NCBI RefSeq assembly: GCF_008831285.2
Contig: NC_045142.1
Location: 14,883,354-14,947,353, forward strand
DNA length: 64,000 nt
DNA from: Nymphaea colorata
Lineage: Eukaryota; Streptophyta; Magnoliopsida; Nymphaeales; Nymphaeaceae
Direction: 5' to 3'
This document shows, piece after piece, positions 10,898 to 23,900 of this stretch. How positions within the stretch are numbered: position 1 is the first letter of the stretch; each line of letters opens with the position of its first letter. Made by a program: the position numbers and the translations under genes. Under the pieces are notes generated by a model. The model did not search any database and was not told where the DNA came from. It worked only from the letters and a program-made list of their open reading frames with translations.

Positions 10898-11190
10898 AAA
10901 TTATGCTATATGTTTCAGATATTGTTGGATGATTACTTAAAAATTTACTACGACAGGCATCATATTTAGTGGCAAAACATGTAAGCTACTAAAGATATTC
11001 AGTGACAAAAAAGAAAGTTCTGCCACTACAACTATCATTGCTCTAGGGCTTGCCGCCAAAAGAAAAGTAGCAATTTTCTCTTTTCTGTGCTTAAAGACTT
11101 ATGGAGCTGACGCAAAAATTATGTGCATATTTTCTGTTGATCCTTGACAACAATTTAGCCTTGTCAAGTCAGAATAATGTTTTGAATGTA
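10585..11190. repeat. Two-copy tandem duplication, period 342 bp
   Basis: The block from 10585 to about 10842 is repeated from 10927 to about 11190. Both copies contain 'ttgctctagggcttgccgcc', 'gagctgacgcaaaaattat' and 'ttgtcaagtcagaataatg', with only scattered differences. The gap between copies holds a (TA)n/(TG)n array. Confidence 0.9.
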
Positions 11191-12690
11191 CAATCTAGAA
11201 CATTCTCTAGAGGGTGTTTTTTTATATACTGCATGTTCGTTGGCTGCTGATTCTATTTTTCTTCGTCTTGTTCACAAAATGAACTACTTAGCCTTCACAA
11301 GAACATCCTAAATGGCAAGAAGTGATGTTGGATTTGCAATGGAGGGATATGAAGCTTGAGATGCTGTGTTTGCAATGGAGATTCAGCACGAAATGACAAA
11401 AAATGAAAAGGAATGGCATGATAATGACATAAAAGGCTTGTTATTAGATGCTGGCCCTTTCACACTTTCAATCGTACGATATATGATAATCCTCGGGTCA
11501 TAGAAACTTGGCAGCTCATGCTATTTTTTTTCTCATAGTCAGTTTGTTTTCAGCTTCTATGGAGGGAAAGGAAAGTCAAGAGATACCTGTGGAATTTTAG
11601 CACTTAAGCTGCCAACATCTTGCTACTAATCATTTAATCATTCCTTTAGTACCTGACCATGCTGACAAATCAAATTACACCAAAGAAATATATAATTTGA
11701 ACATTATAAACCACGCACAACGAACCTCCTCTCGCCTTGTGTTGATTGTTGGCATGTTCTTTTTCTATGAACTACACAGCCTTTCGTTGATTCAATTCCA
11801 TGTCGATAGGACCAAGCCTATCAAAATGGAGAACCAGGAAGATGCTCAACTGACACAATAAGACATACTAGCATAAGTTCTAACAGATTAACAAAAAGCA
11901 TACAAAAGAAGGTAGATTCACTTTAAAGACTTGTCTCGTAGAACCTAGGACCATCAGCAGGTTGAACTTAGGTTGAATGAAATATCAAAATTCATACCAG
12001 TCTTAAAGGTGCTAATGACGTTCTTATGTAAGGAAAATTTGACTAATCTAGATTCACATGTCCTCATCCACTAACTATCAATGTAGCAGCACCACCCAGC
12101 TATAGTAGAGTAATGTGCGATATGTCATGATGAAGCCATCCCATCCTTGACCTAGCTTAATGCCTCAATCGCGTGGAGCCGTTGAACACCAGTACATTGC
12201 CCACGCCCGTGGGGCCCGATCCGGACCACTTCCTCGATATTTATTCGTGTTCAGGATGATGGCAAATCAGTCGCTCATGCCAACCTAGCACCACGCAGTC
12301 AACTGCATGCCCCTCAGATTTGGTTAAGTGAACTTGGGCGACGTGGTTTTTGTTGCAACTGGGGCGGATCAAGTTAATGCTATTAACTAATAAGGCTCAG
12401 GTCGGCACTAGTGATGCTTTTGGTCACCTCCACTAATCAATTTGCAGCCAGTGAACGTGGTGCTATAGCAAATGGTAGGGGCATAGTTAGAAATGGTTTT
12501 TTTTTTTTTTTATGGAGCACCAAATATATAGTTAACCAATTTTTAATTAGCCTTCATTTAGCGAACAAGATCTCGTGCAACTGCAACATATAGCTGAACA
12601 GAGATCCAACATGTAAATTCAAAGTTTCAAATTGAGCTCCTCAAAATGCATGTCAGTCTCACAAAGCCCTCACCTATCGCCGCCTCCACA
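11191..12690. other. Intergenic, nothing recognised
   Basis: About 1.5 kb with no recognisable protein, RNA gene or element end. A GC-richer patch lies around 12170-12240. Confidence 0.4.
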
Positions 12691-13985
12691 AATAGGTGCA
12701 CCGGCAAGTTCAGGGCAGAGGGCAAATTACAGGTAGCCACTATTTTTGTCGTGGTCTTGCGAAACACAGATTAGGAAGTAGTGATCACCCATGCATATTA
12801 TGTAATAGTTATCCAAGCATAGAACTTAGATTCCATTGTAAAATTTGCATGGTTGAAGCATGTAAATTTTGTTTGGAAGAAAAACAACATCAGTTTATTA
12901 TGGAAAATAACATAAGACGAAAAGATGACACTATAGAAAGAAAGAATCCTTGTAGTAGAAAATAAGATGGATAACTTAGAAAATACAATAGCTGCAATAT
13001 AAGTAAGGATGAAATCTTTAGAAAAGAAGGTAGCAAGACTTGACCCAATGAACTTTGAAATGTTGGATACCAACAACAAAAGTAAAGGCATAATTACAAA
13101 AAAAGGTGAAAGAACACTAACTACAATAAATCTCCCTAATTTGAAGACTGACCATAAAGAACATAGTACAAGAGAGACCACTGTAAGAATTCCTTGTATA
13201 TTTAAAATAGATAAATAAAAAACAGAAATAGATGTCCTAGTAGACACTAGATGTAGTGTTTTGGTGTTAGATAAAACATTGGTGCCATCGGAATATCACA
13301 AGAATTTAGAACTTGTCTATCAACTCGGGGCATAACAAATGGATGGATCCTTATATAAATATGATGAAGAGATATGTAAATATATAATAACCTTTAGGAT
13401 TTGAAGAACATACTGACTATCAACTAGGGCCTAAGACATTCATCAGATATATGCAACTACATGATAATACGAAATGCATTCTAGGATTAAACTTTATATT
13501 ATAAAATATGGCTGGATGTGTCATTACTAGTACAGGCCTTTCTTTTTTTAACAATCAATTTCCTTGGATATTAGAATAGAAACTAGAAGAAAATAAAAAC
13601 TGTACTGTAAAACTCCAGGAGCCTATGAAGAAAAAGTGGAAATAGCACACTTAGAAGAAGATGAAGAAGAAGAAGATAACCTAGAAGATTTAGAAATAAA
13701 TCCTGAATATAGCCCTATGGATATGCAACAAATCTATAATAAATTAGAAACATGCTATACACAAAATAGATGATTTGATTAGAATATTAGAAAAATAAGA
13801 AATAATAAAACTAGGAGAAAAGAGGGAGACAATTCCTCCAAATATCCCATTAGTAAAAAAAGTAGATGTATCGTCTGGTACCGAAAGCAAAAAGGAAAGA
13901 GCAGGTTGATATGTAAAATCTACTAAGAACAATGGTACAGAGTTCTAGTAAAAGAAAACCTGGTTTAGCATGTACTTCAATGGTT
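12690..13985 (+). pseudogene. Badnavirus-like endogenous pararetrovirus fragment
   Basis: The plus strand carries the cysteine pattern CX2CX11CX2CX4CX2C exactly at 12792-12872, which is the second cysteine motif of badnavirus/tungrovirus polyproteins. About 370 bp later (13242 on) is a retropepsin-like segment in which the usual Asp-Thr-Gly is Asp-Thr-Arg, then a region near 13480-13560 resembling the sequence after the viral protease, and an acidic stretch at 13650-13730. Stops interrupt the frame at about 12963, 13216 and repeatedly after 13330. Reverse transcriptase and RNase H were not found, nor was the upstream coat region. It is a partial, dead insertion. Confidence 0.62.
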
Positions 13986-14085
13986 GCAAATTAAGAAATG
14001 TCTACTTTGGAGATCCTTTTTTAAAGTAAGATGTAAAAATTGCTAAAATTTATTTAGTCTTGATAGGTTAGGTCTTGAAATTGAT

Positions 14086-14256
<171 letters not shown>

Positions 14257-14311
14257 CTTCCCATTGAAGATACATATTGGAATGCAAATCAGAGTTTAGG
14301 AGTTAGGTTTA

Positions 14312-14463
14312 CTCCAAAACTGGTTTTAAATCTCTCAAGACTATGCCAGTTAGAAAGAGTATGTTAAGTAATTTTGTCAAGATTGTTCTCCAAAACTGGT
14401 TTTAAATCTCTCAAGACTATGCCAGTTAGAAAGAGTATGTTAAGTAATTTTGGCAAGATTGTT
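14312..14463. repeat. Near-perfect 76-bp tandem duplication
   Basis: The 76-bp block at 14312-14387 recurs directly at 14388-14463 with a single visible base difference (tttgtcaag versus tttggcaag). It is therefore a recent local duplication. Confidence 0.95.
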
Positions 14464-16600
14464 CTTGTCAGTTTTGAGAATTTTAATCACAGGTTTTGGC
14501 TGAAGTTTTGTGATGTTTTAGGATGACAACCATGCCAATTTAAGAATTGAAAGTATGAAATAAAAAAATCAGGAAATCAGTCAAACTAGAAGCTATCTCT
14601 ATGATGCTGATTTAGGCAAGACTAGAAATTCATCAATTTCATAGAGATTGACAAATTAGGAGCTTTTCTTGAGCTGCAATAAGTGTTCTAAGATCAAGAG
14701 TATTGAAGGTCCAACACTCTTTTGACAAATTAAAATCTGGGTTTCCATGATATTATATATATATATACACACACACACACACAACCCAATTTGAAATTGG
14801 CTAGTCTTGTGGCTTTGAGCCATCAAGATCCAATTTTGGAGCCTACCTACTTTAGATCAGCTTAAGGTCGTGGCCTTTAACCTGAACTTTATAAGGGAAA
14901 ATAACCATTTTCGTGTGAAATGGTACGCACACATATGTGCATATATGTATGCATACATGTTGCTTCTTCAATTGAAAAGATTGAGTAAAGGGGCGCATGG
15001 CTCAAGAACAATGACAGTTCATGGCTGGAACTTTTACGTCAAGGGGCTTGGAGACGTGTTTTCTGACCTCCTTGACCACCCTTCTCAAGAAAATTACAAC
15101 AAATCATGAAAATATAAATTGAAATGAAGAAAATCAATAGATCTTCTCAAGAAAATATACATTTATGTAGCCATGCAAGGGTGGATCTCATCTATAATAG
15201 ATGATCCGCCCCTATTAGGATTTTAAGAATGCAAGAGATTTCCATTGCAGCATATAAAAAAAAAAAGTTTCTCTCTCACACCGTAGGTTTTACTTATGGT
15301 ATTGAGTTTAGAAATTTGATTCAAGGCAGCCAGCTGAAATGGAATGGCTTTGGGCTTTTGTGAAATAATTTTATGTAGGTTTCCTTTTTGAATACCGGTA
15401 GATGCATGAATAATGCATTTAACGTGTACAACCTCATGATGGTTTCCTAACTGGACATCATTCACAGCTAAAAATTCAAATAGCTAAGCCCCTTCCATGG
15501 TTGCATCATCCATTAAGAAGTAAAATGAATATAGAACGTAGGAAATAGGAAAAAAGCCTACCATGTTGGACGACCCTTGGATGTGGGAAAGAGAGCACGG
15601 GAGGCCTCTTAGAACCAATGATCCTAAACAAGAATCCAAAGAGGATTCAAGCTTAGCAAAATAAAAAGTAGGAGAAGATCTTCAAGCCTTGAAGCTGGAA
15701 TGATCTTCCTTAGACCGAAAATCCCAAACAAGAGCCCAGAAGAGCGCCTTAACATAGTAAAAAATCGATGAGAGGAAGGAAGAAAGAGGCTTCTTGCTTG
15801 GGACAACTGCTACACTTCTTCTTCTTGACTTGGCTGCAATGAAGAGAGAGAGAGAGAATACTTGGAAAAATTGTCCCTCTCTAAGAGTGCTTAGAGGGGT
15901 TTATATTGATTTTTTACCCTTCTTATGCTTGCATGTCAAGCATTATATGGGCCGAGACAACAGAGGTTAAAAGAATAATACTCTAAGCAATAGTGTTTAT
16001 CTTTAAAAATGCTTTTTAACTAAGAGAGAGAGTGGACTGCACCCCCTCATAATGTCTCTCTTAAAAAAAAAAAAAAAAGAAATCACCCCTCCTGGGGGGA
16101 CATTCTTTTGAAATGGCAAGTTGGGGCTGGTCCAGCCAAGAGATGTGGCATGGACCAGCAAAACAATATTTGCTTAGGTGGAAAACCACCTATTAAAAAA
16201 TTATTATATGGCTGATGTGGTTGCTACCTCATCTAGCCTACGTGTTTGTGACCAATACTTGAGAGTCCTCTTTGTCTTTCATTGTTCAAAAACAAAAAGT
16301 TTCGATTGATAATTAGAAAAGAAGATTGATTATTTAATTTCCTTTTCAAATAGTGAGCTCACCTAGCCTACATGCATGGGCTAGGTGGGCCCGGGCAAGG
16401 TCAGGTTCATCGACTCCAAGCAAAACCAACTCAGATTTAATTTTAAAACTTGGGATTTGTACCTAAATTCAAATTAAAATTCAATTTTTTTTTTGTAAAG
16501 CATAACCTTTAACTTTGACTTGAACATTTTCTGTCTTGATTGTGTCCAAGTTTGGCTTGAGTCCACTGGGATTTGACCTAGTGATATTGTAGTGAACTAA
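14464..16600. other. Unassigned repeat-like DNA
   Basis: No protein homology recognised. It includes a short (AT)n(AC)n microsatellite near 14754-14782 and a GA tract near 15844-15859. The stretch just before 16605 borders the left Gypsy LTR. Confidence 0.4.
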
Positions 16601-16604
16601 TATC

Positions 16605-17741
16605 GTACTATCCATAAATGCAATAATCAAAGTTAACTTACAAGGATTTTAAATCCGTTGTGTTAAATTGAATTATAAAGGAATTTTCATCCAAAATTTT
16701 GATTGAAAATGAGTTTGACTTGGTCAAAACCCTATATCAAAATTTTGATTGTTCAATTGCATATGGGACTCATATAGCTTACAAGTTCAAATACATAATT
16801 GATCCATTTAAAACCCCAAGTTAGGGCTTTGTCGATTCTATTTGATGGAGAAGGACTATTCTATCTTAACATTGAATTGACTGGACTGTTTGACTATGCT
16901 CAATGTCTCATTTATGCTTTGACTTCAACTTATTTTGATGACTCTAATAGCATTTGATACTTACAAAACATTTAATTATGTTTTAATTAAGTCTAATTTG
17001 AAATGAGCTTTGACTAAGCTTAGTCAAAGCGCTACTGGTTCAGTAAAGGGTCATTTATGTCCCATGATTGGATACGTCGCTAAGTCTACTAGATGGGGTG
17101 CCAGAACTAGGTGAGTCTAGGTTCAGAATCACTTGTAATTAAGTGTGTTTGTGATAAGTTAATCATGACATGCACAAAGGAGCCAATGCATATTGGCATC
17201 TTTATAACTTATCACCTTATTAATGAAAGAGATCTGATTTTTTTTATTATTTTAATAATCTCTTTTGTTTTTTTTTCTTTTGGACTTTCCTTTTTCCTTT
17301 ATACAATTCTCGATTATTTTAATATTTTAGGTTAAAAAAAGAATATTTTAATCAATTTTAATGAAGGAGGGAGGTATGTCCCACCTTGGGTGGGCCCTTG
17401 CCCATGCACACTAGGCCCACACGTGGGTCCCACCTGATGTTTTGGATCTTCACTTGAATCCAGTTTGATTTTAAATGGGGATTTGGATTCCAAATGACTA
17501 TTATAGTTGGATTTAGGTTAAAAATTTGGATCCATTATTTCATGCCGGACTCATATTTAGAATCGTAATTCTGCAGTGGGATTGTGCCGTTGTGCCACAA
17601 ATTAATTTCATCATTTGAACCTAAATTGAGTTTGGGTTAGAAATTCAGTTTGAAATTGAATCAAAATTATTCATGAAATTCTTTACAAAACTTTTTTAAA
17701 TTACTTTTAGCAACTGAATGGAAAAAATTGAGGTGATAGCA
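16605..17741 (-). repeat. 3' LTR of old Gypsy element (left copy)
   Basis: About 1.1 kb aligns along its length to 30068-31208 in the same orientation. Shared stretches include 'aattataaaggaattttcat', 'gcatatgggactc' and 'tagcttacaagttcaaatac'. Since the enclosed pol fragments are all minus strand, this is the 3' LTR. Read on the minus strand it starts TGCTATCACC after a purine-rich stretch. The copies have many substitutions and indels, so the insertion is old. The other boundary is not sharp. Confidence 0.75.
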
Positions 17742-19080
17742 GATGTCTCTCTTTGCTGTTAAGCAAGTTAGAGACTTTGCTTAGCGGCAAAGATTCACAT
17801 GCCAAATTTATGCAATTGATTTGAGAAAATTTGTTTTTTAAATGAAGCCGAGCCACCTTTGTTTGAAAGGATAGCCAGATGAATGCTTGAAATGGGAAGA
17901 TCTTCCTCAATTTCACTGAAAACTCTGCAGTGGAATTGATATTGATTAAGAAATCATGTAATTGTAGAAAGTTTTCTCACTTAATGCCTAGAGAACTTAG
18001 CCCTTCATATGTTTTGTCCCTTGATAAGTGCTTTTTCTTTTCCTTTCCTTTGCTTTTGCCTTTTTTTTTAGCTTTATTTAGCTTTTTAATTTTTGGTTTT
18101 CTTTTGAGTCACCCTTCACTTTTGGGAGAAATACCCGACCACCTCAAAAGCTATTATGGAGTTCTACCAGTTTGGTGGTTTTGTGTAGTTTGTTTCATGC
18201 AACATCATGTCTATCAGGCTTGCTACTGAACCCTTGTAATGAGTTTTAGGCCAGTAATTCTCAGACCAATGGACTTTAGGGTACCAGGTGTAAAATAGTA
18301 CTCAGACTTACTTGCTCATGTCCATAAGGCTTTAGGAGTCCTAACATAAGAAAAAAGTTCATGAATTGTTTTGTAGCTTCAATGTGTAAGCATATGTTGT
18401 ATGCCTAACTACTATTGTAGATCTTTGAATGGGATGAACAACTACATTCACCCGAGCTCTTCACTCAACTCATTTTGTTTGCATCTTATTAAGATCTTCT
18501 TGGTCACGAGGGATTTTTCCTCATAGCATCTCATGTTAAACCTTCACAAGTGTTTGATTGTCAGGACCAATACTAATTCCTAAGCATTTATCTTTTAATT
18601 TCGTTGGAATTTCTTTCATAGTTAAAGCCAATGCTCCTTGCAGTTGTTTTGCAACAGGTGAAACACAAGCTAATTATAGAAAATATTTGTAAATTTTTTA
18701 TTGAAAATGATCTTTGAATTATTTTTGTGAAATTCATTTTCAAAATCAATCTTTGAAATTTCCTCCTAAGAGGCGAGTTACCCATAAGTTGGCACGAAGG
18801 TTGTAAAGAATGTACTCATTAAAGGATCATTCTTACACAATTGTTTTTGAAATCTTTGTATTGCAAATTTAAGTACAAAACTTTTTGAGATGAAAAGCAT
18901 TAGTTGGATCAAAGATTCGACTTCATTGGCATCAATTAGCTGATAAGAATTGTGAAACAGAACTTCATTGATAACATATGGTCCTTCTTAGTTTGGCACC
19001 CATTCGCCTTTGGGCTTACAACTAAGTGGAACTACTAGATAATGTTTACTTAAAATTTTCTTTAAATGAACAGTTTGACA

Positions 19081-19305
19081 TAATGTTGCACAAACTCGCT
19101 TGCACTAGACTTCAATGTGCTCTTATAGCCTTTTTTCATTTAAGGTCTGATTGAATGTCATTTACTTAAAATTTTCTTTCAATGACCAATTTGGTGTAAT
19201 GTTGCACAAACTTGCTTGCATAGACTTCAACATGCTCTGTCACTTGTAGCCTTTTTTCATTTAAGGGGTCTGATTGAACAAGTCTCTTTTGTTGCTACTT
19301 GCTAA
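19081..19305. repeat. 116-bp tandem duplication within Gypsy interior
   Basis: 'taatgttgcacaaact' starts at 19081 and again at 19197, each followed by similar sequence through 'tagccttttttcatttaagg'. The copies have diverged. Confidence 0.8.
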
Positions 19306-19622
19306 TTGTAAGTTTGATAAGAGTGGCAAACTTCAATGTTGGTTTCTGGATATGTAGCGGAATGACAATCTCTGTTCCATATGCTAATTCTATCAGTGTA
19401 GCATTGGTGGGCATTTGGATTGTGGTTCAGTATGTCCAAATTGTACTATGAATTTTCTCGTGCCAATGTTAGCATGTTTCCACAGTCTTTTCTAAGATGC
19501 CAATCAAAATTTTGTTGGTTGGTTCTGCTTGACCGTTACTCTGAGGGTAATGTGGAGTAGAAGAGTGGTGTTGTATGTGGCAGAGATTGGCATCTTCTTA
19601 TTTTTAAAGTGAGTTCCATTAC

Positions 19623-19998
19623 CTAATGTGATGTCCTAAGGAACACCAAATCTGCACATAAGATTTTTATGGACAAATGACACGTCATCCTTTGAATATT
19701 TTCAAGGTGAGCTTCTACCCATTTGGTGAAGTAATCAGTAGCCACAAGAAAAATACTTGTGTCTATTTGAGGTAGTGGATTGATGGGGCCGACTACATTG
19801 AAGATCCACAATGAGAGCGACCAGGGTGAGCTGACTAAATGAAGGTATGCTGCTGGAGCATAGATTGATGGTGCGTGCAACTGAAATTTGATGCACTTCT
19901 TCACAAAGTGGTGACAATTTTTTTGCATGGTGAGCTAATAGTACCATGTTCTGACTATCTATTTGATTAGGGTCTGGTACCCTATATGTCATCCACAA
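19623..19998 (-). pseudogene. Gypsy integrase remnant
   Basis: Minus-strand frames give a Gypsy integrase core: an LHLVSSPWSLSLW-like segment, a VVGPI-like segment containing the first catalytic Asp position (here Asn-Val-Val), then ATDYFTKWVEA, the hallmark following the second strand. The frame must switch to follow it, and the DDE triad is incomplete. It belongs to the element spanning 16.6-31.2 kb. Confidence 0.8.
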
Positions 19999-20419
19999 AT
20001 CCTTTCATGGGCTACTTGAATGACCTCTAGTGTCTCATTTGCATCGAGATATCGGGCGTATTTTGTGTTGAATCCCCTTATATATAGGACACCAGCTAAA
20101 ATAAAGTAACTTGAAGATATGTGTTGGAGAGGTCGTTGCCCTTTTTGAGACATCTCAGGTGAAAATACTCCTATTTGGAGGAAATTTTTAATGTCTTGAT
20201 ACCATGGTAATTCTCGGTATTTCTCTATTTTTTGCTTACAACACTTGTTTTTGGAATTATGTAGGTAGATTGTTCAAGTCGACCAACTTCTAAAGATCTG
20301 ATCAACTATTTAAACTTGAATATGATGGTAGCCAAACCATCTACAATTGGGTAAACTTCTCCCTTGGCATGTGAGAGCTGACACTCCTCAAATTGTTTGA
20401 TGGGGGATGTTGTCTTTCT

Positions 20420-20600
20420 TGATAGGGGATCAATTTAAGATCATTGACTTGTCAATCTCCATTAACTTGGCTGACAATTAGGAGAGAATCTTTGAACATA
20501 TGAACTCTTTATACTTTAACTATAAGAAACATTTTGAATCCTTGGATCAAGGCTTCATATTCTGTCAAATTGTGAGTGCAAGAAACATTCAACTTGAGGG
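20420..20600 (-). pseudogene. Gypsy RNase H remnant
   Basis: The minus strand reads CTHNLTEYEALIQGF, followed by KDSLLIVSQVNG, matching the Gypsy RNase H consensus NxAEYEALIxGL...GDSQLIVxQV. A stop follows the first half. It lies between the RT and integrase remnants, as expected. Confidence 0.75.
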
Positions 20601-21451
20601 AGTTAGGAATCATTCTTTTTTGGTATAATGAAAAGTATCCTAATATCTGCCCCTATCATGCTTCTAGATCCATCAAAGTACATTTGCTACATTGGCCATC
20701 AGGGTTTGCTTATCTAGGAACTTGTCATTTAGTTAAATTTTCTCAGATAAAGGGAAGTCTACCAATTAATCTATAATAGTGTGTCCCTTGATTGATTTAT
20801 GTGATATACTCTAAATCATTTTCTATCAATAGAATTTGCTATTTTGCTATCCTTCCATTCTGGAATGGCTGTTCAAAGATAAATTTGAGTGAATTAAGTT
20901 TGGATAAAAACATATCCTCGCATTATGGTGGGTAGTGTCTTAATTTTTGAGACATCTATGTCAAAGGTAACATGTCTTTTCCACATGCGAGTAATCCTTC
21001 TCGTACTACATGAATGCTTACTGACATAATAAATAGCATGCTCTATTCAACATTCTTCTTTATATTGTGCCAGAAAATTACCACAGGTTGAATTATTAAC
21101 TGTGTTGTAAAGTAGCATTGGTTTTCCCATAATTGGAGGTTTCAAAATTAGTAGACGGAGGAGATATTCTTAATATTTTTAGATGAGGTCTGACATTCAT
21201 GTGCCCATTCAAACTTGACTCTTTTTCGTAACAAATAATTGAATGGTTTGCATCTCATACCAAGATTAGATATAAACCTTCTAATTGACTAAATTCTGCA
21301 TTGCAAACTATGCAGCTCTTTCGATTTGTTGTGGTGGCATATCAATTATTGCTTTCGCTTTAGAGGAATCCATTTCAATCCCCTTTTTGCTGATCATAAA
21401 TCTCAGAAACTTGCCAAATTCTACCCCAAACACACATTTATGTGAATTTAG

Positions 21452-21961
21452 TCACAACTTATATTGTAAAAGAGAGTCAAAAACTTGAGAAAGTATACTG
21501 ATATGATCATCTCTAATCTTTGTTTTAATTAACAAATTATCCACATATAAATTCACTATTTTATGCATTCGATCGTAAAAAATAGTTGTCATATCTCTTT
21601 GATATGTTGCCCCAATTGTTTTCAAGCCAAAAGACATTATGATATAACAAAAGGTGCTCCAAAGGGTTGTAAATGATATTTTGGTTGTTCTTGAGTGACC
21701 AGCTTAATTTGGTTGTGACCAAAATATCAATTCATAAAAGAGAACATAATTGACCAGCTTCATTTGGTTGTGACCAGAATATCCATCCATAAAAGAGAAC
21801 ATAACATACATTACAATGCTATCTACTAACAAATCCATGTTTGAAAGTGAATAATCATTTTTTTGTTTGACTTCATTTAAATATTTGAAATCAATGCAGA
21901 GGCAAATTTTGCCATTTTTCTTTGAAACTACCATGATATTTGTCAACCTTGGGATAGTCAA
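21452..21961 (-). pseudogene. Gypsy reverse transcriptase remnant
   Basis: Two minus-strand frames together cover RT: VVSKKNGKICLCIDFKYLN and FSFMDGYSGHNQ (21961-21750), then MSFGLKTIGATYQR and LYVDNLLIKTK (21637-21510). The YVDD catalytic box is changed to YVDN. A 61-bp tandem duplication at about 21700-21795 separates the two parts and helps break the frame. Confidence 0.88.
21699..21800. repeat. ~61-bp tandem duplication in Gypsy RT
   Basis: A unit starting 'gaccagctt' and ending 'ataaaagagaacataa' occurs twice in a row, with a few differences, within RT. Confidence 0.85.
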
Positions 21962-22999
21962 TTATTTGGATGAACCTTGTCTTTAGTTGGTCTTTTAGGC
22001 CTTCCTTAACTTTCCCCTCAAAACGATGATCCAATTTTGTTAATTTTTTTTACTGGCTTGCATTCTTGCTTCAATAGCAATCGATGCTCCATCAGTTTAG
22101 TGTGAAGTTTTGGCATGTCTTTGTAAATTCATTTGAAGGCTTCTTGGTGATTTTTGAGCAAATCAATTAGCTTTTCTCCTTTTTTTTTCCTACTGAGAGA
22201 CTAGTCTCAACTTACAAAATTTTTGGATTTTCTTTCATGCCAATGTTAATCTTCTCTATTAGATCAATAACCAAAGGTGACAGTTGATCTTGTTTTTTTT
22301 TTTCATTTAGATGAACATTGGACATTCTACGTTAGTGAGTTTGGATTTACTTCAATGCTTTGATGGTTGATTATCATGTGCCATCCTGAATATTAACATC
22401 AAAGAGTTAGCTAATAATTGAAAGACTTTATTTAAAACAAAGCAAATTGCATATATCATTGCATGTTTGAAAGTATTAGAAAATGGCGACTCTTGGTCCA
22501 TTGGAGTACAATGATTTTTTGGATCAAAATGACAAATAACAAAATGATGATTGATTTAAATAGATTATGAAGATCCACTATGGTACTTACTTGAATTTTT
22601 CTTCTGTGTTCACCTTTTCATGTTTTTGGCAGCCTAAGGCCTGAGTGACTCACTATGCTGCTAGTATGGCTAGTTCCAAAATTTCATCCTCATGTTTTCT
22701 AAGGCTAGTAAGTGGTTGGTAGCCATGGCAATGGTGTATGAGGAGGTCAAATTCTTTTTCATTTTGAGAGAAAAATTTGCACAAAGGACAATCTTTGCAT
22801 TGAGCCTTGGATAAACTTGGCTTGCTATCTTTTACACCTACATCTGCTTCTTGAGCTTGTGAATGGTTAATTTGATTCTAAGCAGGTTCTTTGTCCTTGC
22901 AGACTTGGACGCTTGGCACTTCAATTACATATATTGAAACTTGGATCATCAGATGCATGAGGCAATTTTGCTTGTTGTCCTTGTAAATCATCATGCTAC

Positions 23000-23400
23000 T
23001 CATACCATGGGCCCACTTGACACATTGCTATAATGTTGAGGAGACTGCATTTGCGGCATAGTTCCATGGTCAGCCAAGTAGTTAATTGAATGAGGTTTTA
23101 TGTCCATCACATCAAATAAAGCCCTATGTTGTGTCTCATAAATGTCTAGATCGAGGCATATGCAATCTAGGCATGGTTGTCTTAAGCTATCATATCCATG
23201 TATAAAAATGGTTGTCTTATTCCTAGGGTATGGGCTGTTTGTTGTGAACAAATATTTAAGTTAGCCCTTCCATCAATTAAGACATGAGAGACTCTAATGC
23301 CCATTGTCCCAACCACTATGTGAAAGACATCATTATGAAATGTGCCTTCATTGGGTAAATCTTCATATGTAAATATGATTTCACCATTGCACCAGCCCAT
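23000..23400 (-). pseudogene. Gypsy aspartic protease remnant
   Basis: The minus strand encodes a retropepsin-like stretch: HVLIDGRANLNICS aligns with the usual VLVDNGSALNIxP, so the active-site Asp is present but the DxG context is altered. It is followed by YDSLRQPCLD and VMDIKPHSINYL, as in Gypsy proteases. The two halves lie in different frames. Confidence 0.78.
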
Positions 23401-23675
23401 TCATCTCCCATGTTGGGGCTGAATTTTTCAATCTTCAATTGGGGTAGAGAGCGTGGCCCACCAAAAATGGTTTCTAGAGGTTTTTGGTCTCATGCCTAGG
23501 ATCTCTAACCATCTTTTGTTTGTGCGTCAAATGTGTTTGTTTCAACCCTCCCATTTATCAACTTTTTAACCTTCTTGTTCTGTGTGGATAATAATCCAAC
23601 AAAGTCTAAAATAGCTTTGTCTTTTTTGTCTGTCACCATAAATTTGATGACTTGGAGAAAATCAAACCATGGGGG

Positions 23676-23900
23676 TCATTCCTTCCCCATGCTTAGGGAA
23701 GGATTTTTGAGAATATATGGATGCTCACTGCTTGCCTTGACTATTTCTTTGTTGACTGCATCTTGAACAATATTTTTAAGTACAAGACAGTCTTCTCTAT
23801 CATGCTCTAGTGCACGGTAAAATTTGTGAAATTGTTTTTTATTTCTCCCCATCATTGGAGGAGGATTTGAAACTTTGGGAAAAAAACATAACTCTTTCAA
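23676..23900 (-). pseudogene. Gypsy gag C-terminal remnant
   Basis: The minus-strand frame contains FHKFYRALEHDREDCLVLKN, resembling the CxxHxxxGHDTEDCxxLK knuckle of plant Gypsy gag, with the metal-binding residues largely lost. It abuts the solo LTR insertion, beyond which the rest of gag continues at about 28.0-28.3 kb. Confidence 0.7.

Noticed and set aside
16575-16585. CCTAG as partner of CCTAA (31209-31213) for a Gypsy target duplication
   Set aside because: Only 4 of 5 bases match, and the implied LTR start does not align with the other copy.
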